Below, piece after piece: positions 4,937 through 9,882 of a DNA stretch of 9,882 nucleotides (position 1 is its first letter; each line of letters starts with the position of its first letter). Made by a program: the position numbers and the translations under genes. Below the pieces are notes generated by a model. It was not told the DNA's origin. It made no database searches and saw only the letters and a program-made list of their open reading frames with translations. The stretch comes from Pirellulaceae bacterium (GTDB lineage: Bacteria > Planctomycetota > Planctomycetia > Pirellulales > Pirellulaceae): positions 1 through 9,882 of the forward strand of contig JADLDX010000552.1 in the NCBI GenBank assembly GCA_020846515.1. Reading direction: 5' to 3'.

Positions 4937-6910
4937 ATGATCTACGAGTTTTCCTTCCTGGCGGTCAGCGTCTTTGCGTTGTTTGTAGCCGTGACGCTGG
5001 GCATTAGCTTTTACTTGGGTGGCAAGGCCCAATCGTCGGCGGGTTATTTCGCGGCCCATGGTCAAATTCCCTGGTTTGTTAACGGCGTAGCTTTCGCGGG
5101 CGATTACCTGTCTGCCGCTTCGTTTCTGGGCATCTGCGGTATGATCGCTACCGCCGGCTACGATGGTTTCCTGTATTCGATCGGCTTTCTGGCCGGATGG
5201 GTGGTCGCCCTGTTCGTGATCGCCGAACCGATGAAACGCTTAGGTAAATTCACCTTTGCCGACGCACTGGATGCCAAATTTGGTTCACGCGGTATTCGAC
5301 TGGCCGCCGGTATCAGCACGTTGGCTGTCAGTATCTTTTATCTTATCCCACAAATGGTCGGAGCCGGCGCGCTGGTCCAGCCCCTGCTGAACTTTCCTCA
5401 CTGGGCGGGCGTCGTCATGGTCGGCACCGTCGTGATCTTGATCGTGGTGACTGCCGGTATGGTCTCGACCACTTGGGTCCAATTCCTTAAGGGTACCCTG
5501 CTGGTTTTCTTTAGCGGAGTCCTGACCGTCCTCCTGCTGTTTCGAGGCTTTAATGTCACCAGCGGCGGGAACGACGGACACACCTTCGCTCGATTAGGCC
5601 CCATCGAAAAAGCTCTGTTAACCCAAGCCGATCTGGATCTATCGACGCATGGAGCTCCGGGTTATTCCGTCGTCGCCGCCGATGATGGTTGGCAGAACAG
5701 CGAGTATGTTCGGCTCAAACATGGCGATGAATTGAAGGTCTTCAGCCTGCACGCACCCCCGCCCAGCGACAGCACTCAGGCGCCGGAGACCGTGGAGTTG
5801 CGCGAGGCTCAAACTGTTTTGATTAACAGCGAAAAGCAGAAAATGGTCAACGGTCGTCCGATGGGACGCGTCAAGGGAGAGCCCGAGCTCTACCCAGTCG
5901 GACACATCGAGCATCTGGCCGGCGACGTTGAAGCGACCGGTCCTCTGGGGCCATTGGAGTTCTTCCGAGTCCTCAGAGAAAGCCGCGTTGTCCTCTGGCG
6001 CAAGGGCAAGGACGTTACGCACGACAATAAAACTACCACCTCGGTTTACATCCAAAAGCCAACTGAAGGTGCCGAAGTTTTGCGGCCCGGCGAATCGGCC
6101 ATGTTCAAAGGCATTCGTGGCGATAGCTGGTATGCCAAGCTGAACTTTATTTCGCTCATGATGGCTTTGTTTTGTGGCACCGCCTCCCTGCCACACATTC
6201 TGATTCGCTATTACACCGTGCGTGATGCGGCCGGTGCCCGCAATAGCACGATTGTGGGCATCGCCAGCATCGGCCTGTTCTATGTCTTGACGCTCTACTT
6301 GGGGCTGGGCGCGATGACCAGCGGCGCGATGGATGTGACCAACGAAAACATGTCTGCTCCTTTGTTGGCCAAGAGTCTCAATCAATGGCTGTTTGCCATC
6401 ATCTCCGCCATTGCATTTACGACAGTGCTTGGCACGGTCAGCGGATTGATTCTGGCGGCCAGCGGTGCCGTGACGCACGACTTGTTGCTGAGCGTAGCCG
6501 GTGTGAAACTGACTGAGCATGAACAAGTCCGCGTCGCCAAGATCACATCTGTAGCTGTGGGCATCCTGGCCATCGGATTGGGCATCTGGTGGGAAAAGTT
6601 GAACGTGGGCTTCCTGGTCGGTTGGGCGTTCAGCGTAGCAGCCAGCGCCAACTTACCGGCCCTGGTCATGCTGCTCTTCTGGAAAGGCACAACTCGCCAA
6701 GGTGTTATCGCCAGCGTGGTCACAGGTATGCTCAGTTCGCTAACCTGGATCCTGCTCTCGAGCGACACTTATGAAAAAGTCTACGGCTGGCCCGCAGACC
6801 AGGCACCGATGCCCTTTAGCCAACCTGGTATTGTGACCATTCCATTGGCCTTTGCCATTTTGGTCATCGTATCGCTGGCAACCCAAAAACGAACCACAGA
6901 ACCCGCTTAA
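4937..6910 (+). CDS. Sodium:solute symporter, acetate-permease (ActP)-like, with large extra loop
   Basis: 657 residues from ATG 4937; the frame extends upstream to TTG 4886, but those 17 residues are polar and proline-rich, so ATG is chosen although no good ribosome site is visible. A member of the SSS family, importing a small carboxylate such as acetate with sodium or protons; the true substrate is not shown. Matches include FAGDYLSAASFLG, GYDGFLYSIGFLAGW, FTFADALDAKFG, LIPQMVGAGALV, GTASLPHILIRYYTV and TVLGTVSGLILAASGAVTHD. About 13 membrane helices are visible. Between the sixth (about 183-205) and seventh (from about 402) lies a hydrophilic domain of about 195 residues, by the usual 13-helix topology on the periplasmic side. 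This is far longer than in E. coli ActP. The small DUF485-type partner often encoded before actP is absent. Confidence 0.88.
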   Translation: MIYEFSFLAVSVFALFVAVTLGISFYLGGKAQSSAGYFAAHGQIPWFVNGVAFAGDYLSAASFLGICGMIATAGYDGFLYSIGFLAGWVVALFVIAEPMKRLGKFTFADALDAKFGSRGIRLAAGISTLAVSIFYLIPQMVGAGALVQPLLNFPHWAGVVMVGTVVILIVVTAGMVSTTWVQFLKGTLLVFFSGVLTVLLLFRGFNVTSGGNDGHTFARLGPIEKALLTQADLDLSTHGAPGYSVVAADDGWQNSEYVRLKHGDELKVFSLHAPPPSDSTQAPETVELREAQTVLINSEKQKMVNGRPMGRVKGEPELYPVGHIEHLAGDVEATGPLGPLEFFRVLRESRVVLWRKGKDVTHDNKTTTSVYIQKPTEGAEVLRPGESAMFKGIRGDSWYAKLNFISLMMALFCGTASLPHILIRYYTVRDAAGARNSTIVGIASIGLFYVLTLYLGLGAMTSGAMDVTNENMSAPLLAKSLNQWLFAIISAIAFTTVLGTVSGLILAASGAVTHDLLLSVAGVKLTEHEQVRVAKITSVAVGILAIGLGIWWEKLNVGFLVGWAFSVAASANLPALVMLLFWKGTTRQGVIASVVTGMLSSLTWILLSSDTYEKVYGWPADQAPMPFSQPGIVTIPLAFAILVIVSLATQKRTTEPA

Positions 6911-6946
6911 GGACGTCGTTTGCTCTACGAAAGATGCGTTTCTCGT

Positions 6947-6967
6947 TTCGTTCGCGGAGCGAACGAA
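6947..6967 (+). promoter_or_regulatory. GGA-triloop hairpin between symporter and Cys-rich protein gene
   Basis: TTCGTTCGC-GGA-GCGAACGAA is a perfect 9-bp stem with a GGA loop, starting 36 bases after the symporter stop. No T-run follows directly, so it is not a standard intrinsic terminator, although it could mark the 3' end of the symporter transcript. It is the longest of the three hairpins with this loop; the others sit at the starts of two genes. Confidence 0.5.
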
Positions 6968-6969
6968 GA

Positions 6970-6999
6970 CTGTCCGACAGCTGCGGTACGAGTTATAGT
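6970..6999 (+). promoter_or_regulatory. Possible promoter with palindromic site upstream of 7046 gene
   Basis: TATAGT at 6994-6999 is a fair -10 match, about 46 bases before the GTG start at 7046. The corresponding -35 area overlaps an 11-base palindrome, CTGTCCGACAG (6970-6980), which could be a repressor or activator half-site pair. The -35 match itself is poor, so this is tentative. Confidence 0.25.
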
Positions 7000-7045
7000 A
7001 TGAAGACGTCCGTGACCAATCGCCGCTCCCTACCAGATTGATATC

Positions 7046-7507
7046 GTGCATCCCGTGTCCCTCCAGCTCAAAGCGACAGAAACGCTGCTCACCCAGTCGG
7101 GCCTGACCGCCCGCTGGTGGATCGTGCTGGTCGCTTCCTGGCTGTGCAGCTCATTGGGAAGCTCTCACGCTCAGGCTGCCGGCTGCCACGCCACTGGTCA
7201 AACGACCGTGATGAGTACACTGGCCGTCGACGCATCGTTACTGGGCAAGTGGCAATATGTGGGTGGGCAAGTCTATTACGTTTTTCACCCGCAGCCCGCA
7301 CCCTGTGATGGCCCTCATTGCCAGTCATCACCCGATCCGACATTCCAGATGAACTTCATTCCTCCGTCGAACGAACGTTCAGTATCACCCGCGAATCAAT
7401 CGCCAGTTTCTATCAAGGCTTGCGGACCTTCTTGGTATTGCGCCACCTCCGACGCGTCGTTCTATCTTTCGCAATGCCAGTGCGGCTTGCTGCGTCCGCC
7501 CTGCTAA
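7046..7507 (+). CDS. Small cysteine-rich secreted protein, unrecognised
   Basis: 153 residues from GTG 7046 (GTG 7055 is an alternative); no ribosome site is visible and the first ATG (7210) would remove the export signal. A signal peptide is clear: positively charged start, hydrophobic WWIVLVASWLCSSLG and a cleavage motif SHAQA-AG near residue 45. The mature part of about 108 residues has eight cysteines, including PCDGPHC, CGPSWYC and CQC, consistent with disulphides in the periplasm or outside the cell. It also contains GKWQYVGGQVYYVFHP and ends LLRPPC. Motifs such as PCDGPxC occur in secreted proteins of planctomycetes, but I cannot name the family. The codon pattern of the first two thirds looks coding; the last third overlaps a coding-like ORF in another frame, so a frameshift near 7370 cannot be excluded. 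Confidence 0.55.
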   Translation: MHPVSLQLKATETLLTQSGLTARWWIVLVASWLCSSLGSSHAQAAGCHATGQTTVMSTLAVDASLLGKWQYVGGQVYYVFHPQPAPCDGPHCQSSPDPTFQMNFIPPSNERSVSPANQSPVSIKACGPSWYCATSDASFYLSQCQCGLLRPPC

Positions 7508-7882
7508 CGACCGCACAGTGCTTCGTCGATGATCAGGACTGGAGTAATACCAGTCTGAGGTTACGACATCTCCCCGAGCTGGAACGCCATGTTAGTCGCC
7601 AGCTTGATTGTTTGATGAACCAATTTATCAACTGGTTACAAAACCACTTGAGCTATGCACTTCGCTCGCCTCCCAACCTTCATGCAACAGCTGAATTGCT
7701 CTAGCTGAAGCAGCATGTTGGTAAGCGAGATCCAACTCTCCAGCTGCGCAGCGGTGAGAGGGTCGACCAGCGCAGCGCAGTCGGTGAGGCTCTATACAGA
7801 CTTGCAGGTATAAATTCTGCCGAGTGATCTGAGCCAATCAAATAGCCTTTGAAACGCGATAGAAACTGAGTTCGAGGTCTTT
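7508..7882. other. Gap of about 375 bases without a convincing gene
   Basis: The first part (to 7704) is the tail of an ORF starting inside the previous gene in another frame; its codon use is not obviously random but I recognise nothing in the product. Imperfect direct repeats lie at 7746-7758 and 7775-7788 (GCGCAG-CGGTGAG versus GCGCAGTCGGTGAG). A near-palindrome AACCAATT...AACTGGTT lies near 7617-7637. The right end carries a TATAAA box and the ribosome site of the cytochrome gene. No tRNA or terminator with a T-run was seen. Confidence 0.5.
7809..7814 (+). promoter_or_regulatory. Possible -10 element for the cytochrome gene
   Basis: TATAAA in the AT-rich context GGTATAAATTC lies 69 bases before the cytochrome start and could serve as a -10. 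No good -35 lies at the usual distance. A second TATACA at 7793-7798 is a weaker alternative. Confidence 0.3.
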
Positions 7883-9882
7883 ATGAATAGTGTGGCAATG
7901 GACGAAACAGCCCGACCGATGCCCAAACCCAAACGGGTCATTGGACCAAGGCTGCGCATCTTGCTAGTCTTGGTGCTGGCCTTGTTTTCACTTTTGGGTG
8001 CCAACGGCATTTACCTGTTCGCCATTACATGGTTGGAACATCTGACTGGCCAGGTCTACCAGGACTTCTTTTACCAGATCATGTTTCTGGTTCACTTGGT
8101 CTTAGGTTTCGTGATTGTGGCGCCCGTTATCGTTTTTGGCATCCTGCATATGTTGGCCGCGCGCAAGCGTCGCAATCGCCGGGCAGTGCGCATTGGTTAT
8201 GCGCTGTTCATCATGTCGATTGTGGTGCTGGTCAGCGGCGTATTGCTGACCCGAGCCTTTGGTTTTGAATTGCGATCGCCCAGCGCGCGATCGATCGTGT
8301 ATTGGGCGCACATCGTCTGTCCGCTGCTGGCCATTTGGTTGTACTGGCTCCATCGATTGGTTGGTCCGCGTATTAAGTGGTACGTAGCCCGACGCATCGG
8401 CTTGGCCACCCTGGCCGTGGTAGGTGTGATGGTCGTGGTTCAATTGCAGGACCCGCGTGACTGGAACGTGGCAGGTCCGCGTGAAGGCGACAAGTACTTC
8501 CAGCCATCGTTGGCCCGCACTTCGACCGGCAAGTTCATTCCGCCTCAGGCGTTGATGAACGACGAATACTGCACGCGCTGCCACCAAGACATTTATGACA
8601 GTTGGTTCCACAGCGCCCATCACTTTAGTTCGTTCAACAATCCGGCGTATCTCTATGCCATACGAGAGACACGCAAAACGGTCAATGAGCGCGATGGTTC
8701 GATACAAGCCTCGCGCTGGTGTGCCGGTTGCCATGACCCCGTTCCGTTTTTTAGCGGCGCTTTCGATCAACCCAACTATGACGACGTCCGAGATCCAACG
8801 TCGCAAGCCGGCATCACCTGCACGGCTTGTCACGCCATCACCAACGTGGGCGGCGATCCGCATGACAAACAGTATGTGGGCAATGCGAACTATGTCATTG
8901 AAGAACCGATTCAGTATCCGTTTACCTACAGCCAGTCACCTCTCTTGCAAAAAGTCAACGATTTATTGGTAAAGGCCAAACCTAGTTTCCACAAACAGAC
9001 CTTTTTGAAACCATTCCATAAGACCGCCGAGTTCTGTAGTACCTGCCACAAAGTTCACTTGCCCAAAGAGCTCACGCAATACAAAGACTTTGTGCGCGGT
9101 CAGAATCACTACGACTCATTTTTGCTCAGCGGCGTCTCCGGACATGGTGCCCAGAGCTTTTATTATCCGCCCATTGCCCAGGCCAATTGCAATGGCTGCA
9201 ACATGCCTCTAGTAGCCTCTAACGACTTCGGCTCCAAGTTCGACCCGAAGTTCGGCAAACTGGCCGTCCATGATCACTTCTTTCCCGGCGCCAACACGGC
9301 CTTGCCCTGGTGGCGCGGCGACGAACCGATCGTCGAGCGCGCTCAACAATTGCTGACCGGTACGACACGCATCGATATATTTGGCATACGCGAAGGCGGC
9401 ACCATCGATGGCAAACTCTCAGCGCCGCTGGACCAGAACCTGCCCACACTCAAAGCGGGCTCCAGCGTACTAGTAGAAACCGTCGTACGCACGCTGAAAC
9501 TCGGTCATCACTTGACGCAAGGCACCGTCGATTCCAATGAACTCTGGATTGAATTGACGGTCAAATGTGGCGACAAGCTGATCGGCAAAAGTGGCGGGAT
9601 GGACGCTCTGGGCGAGGTCGATCCTTGGTCGCACTTTGTGAATGTGTTCATGCTCGATCGCCACGGCAATCGTATCGCTCGTCGCAATGCTCAAGATATC
9701 TTTGTGCCCTTATACAACCATCAGATTCCGCCCGGTGCTGGCCAAACTGTGCACTATGAGTTGCAAGTTCCAGAATGGGCCAACGCGCCCATTGAGATCC
9801 AAGCGCAACTGAAGTATCGCAAGTTCGACAAGGGCTACCTGGATTTTATGAACGCCAGTCGCCAGGCTGGAGACCGTGAGTA
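7883..9882 (+). CDS. Membrane-anchored multihaem cytochrome c (open at right edge)
   Basis: The frame runs from ATG 7883, with GAGG at 7874-7877 five bases upstream and an in-frame TGA at 7850, to the window end without a stop: 666 codons plus TA. Five membrane helices are visible at about 24-51, 64-91, 104-125, 137-160 and 171-189. Positive charges at the N-terminus and in loops 92-103 and 157-171 place those parts in the cytoplasm and the rest in the periplasm. The periplasmic part has four CXXCH c-haem motifs at 230-234 (CTRCH), 280-284 (CAGCH), 313-317 (CTACH) and 385-389 (CSTCH), and a fifth degenerate CNGCN at 436-440. The start of this part, CTRCHQDIYDSWFHSAHH, resembles cytochrome c554-type domains. 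From about 450 on it looks beta-rich and haem-free. Likely passes electrons between the membrane and a periplasmic partner; partner and direction are unknown. The last bases, TA, would make a stop if followed by A or G. Confidence 0.88.
   Translation, partial: MNSVAMDETARPMPKPKRVIGPRLRILLVLVLALFSLLGANGIYLFAITWLEHLTGQVYQDFFYQIMFLVHLVLGFVIVAPVIVFGILHMLAARKRRNRRAVRIGYALFIMSIVVLVSGVLLTRAFGFELRSPSARSIVYWAHIVCPLLAIWLYWLHRLVGPRIKWYVARRIGLATLAVVGVMVVVQLQDPRDWNVAGPREGDKYFQPSLARTSTGKFIPPQALMNDEYCTRCHQDIYDSWFHSAHHFSSFNNPAYLYAIRETRKTVNERDGSIQASRWCAGCHDPVPFFSGAFDQPNYDDVRDPTSQAGITCTACHAITNVGGDPHDKQYVGNANYVIEEPIQYPFTYSQSPLLQKVNDLLVKAKPSFHKQTFLKPFHKTAEFCSTCHKVHLPKELTQYKDFVRGQNHYDSFLLSGVSGHGAQSFYYPPIAQANCNGCNMPLVASNDFGSKFDPKFGKLAVHDHFFPGANTALPWWRGDEPIVERAQQLLTGTTRIDIFGIREGGTIDGKLSAPLDQNLPTLKAGSSVLVETVVRTLKLGHHLTQGTVDSNELWIELTVKCGDKLIGKSGGMDALGEVDPWSHFVNVFMLDRHGNRIARRNAQDIFVPLYNHQIPPGAGQTVHYELQVPEWANAPIEIQAQLKYRKFDKGYLDFMNASRQAGDRE

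Noticed and set aside
5639..6526. Minus-strand ORF of 295 codons opposite the symporter
   Set aside because: Shadow of the symporter frame; rich in Gln, Arg and His with no recognisable domain.
8270..8310. Cluster of GCGATCGC/CGATCG palindromes
   Set aside because: Only two exact GCGATCGC sites were noticed in the window (another near 4443); too few to suggest a HIP1-like system.
8102..8863. Long minus-strand ORF (253 codons) opposite the cytochrome gene
   Set aside because: It lies antisense to the multihaem cytochrome frame, which has haem motifs, membrane helices and a ribosome site; the product is low-complexity and unlike a protein.

Overview
The window looks like chromosomal DNA from a planctomycete, most likely of the Pirellulales/Rhodopirellula type. 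This is inferred from gene style and not proven: secreted HEAT/PDZ proteins, a membrane-anchored multihaem cytochrome c, a small Cys-rich secreted protein, few clear Shine-Dalgarno sites, and short GGA-loop hairpins near gene starts. No rRNA, tRNA, CRISPR array, transposase or phage gene was seen.

Layout. Positions 1-433 hold the 3' end of an unrecognised gene. Positions 499-1863 encode an exported protein with a helical-repeat region and a C-terminal PDZ domain; a likely extended -10 promoter lies just upstream. A perfect 14-bp x3 tandem repeat separates it from mutY (1968-3245), an A/G-specific adenine glycosylase with its [4Fe-4S] cysteines and NUDIX-like C-terminal domain. This MutY carries an unusual Asp-to-Glu change at a catalytic position and a low-complexity linker built partly from a 15-bp tandem repeat. 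Two minus-strand genes follow: an alpha/beta hydrolase (3260-4063) and an unrecognised multi-pass membrane protein (4128-4793). On the plus strand come a sodium:solute symporter of the acetate-permease type with a roughly 195-residue extra loop (4937-6910), a small Cys-rich secreted protein (7046-7507), about 375 bases without a convincing gene, and a long ORF open at the right edge (7883-9882). That last ORF encodes a five-helix membrane domain fused to a multihaem cytochrome c domain.

The most striking structure is a set of six copies of one REP-like sequence (core GGGGTCAGGTCT), arranged as three head-to-head inverted pairs at 3244-3327, 4080-4165 and 4800-4861. The pairs sit exactly at the boundaries of the two minus-strand genes, giving pair-hydrolase-pair-membrane gene-pair. 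The repeat is translated into the C-termini of both proteins in the same frame (KRGQV-S/Y-F), and the first pair also overlaps the mutY stop codon.

A second recurring element is a perfect hairpin with a GGA triloop. It occurs three times with different stems (482-496, 1941-1955, 6947-6967): twice at a translation start and once between the symporter and the next gene.

The genes do not form one pathway. DNA repair, transport, envelope and respiratory functions sit side by side. No complete new multi-gene system could be supported; the leads are the repeat-bounded genes, the GGA hairpins and the fused membrane-multihaem cytochrome.
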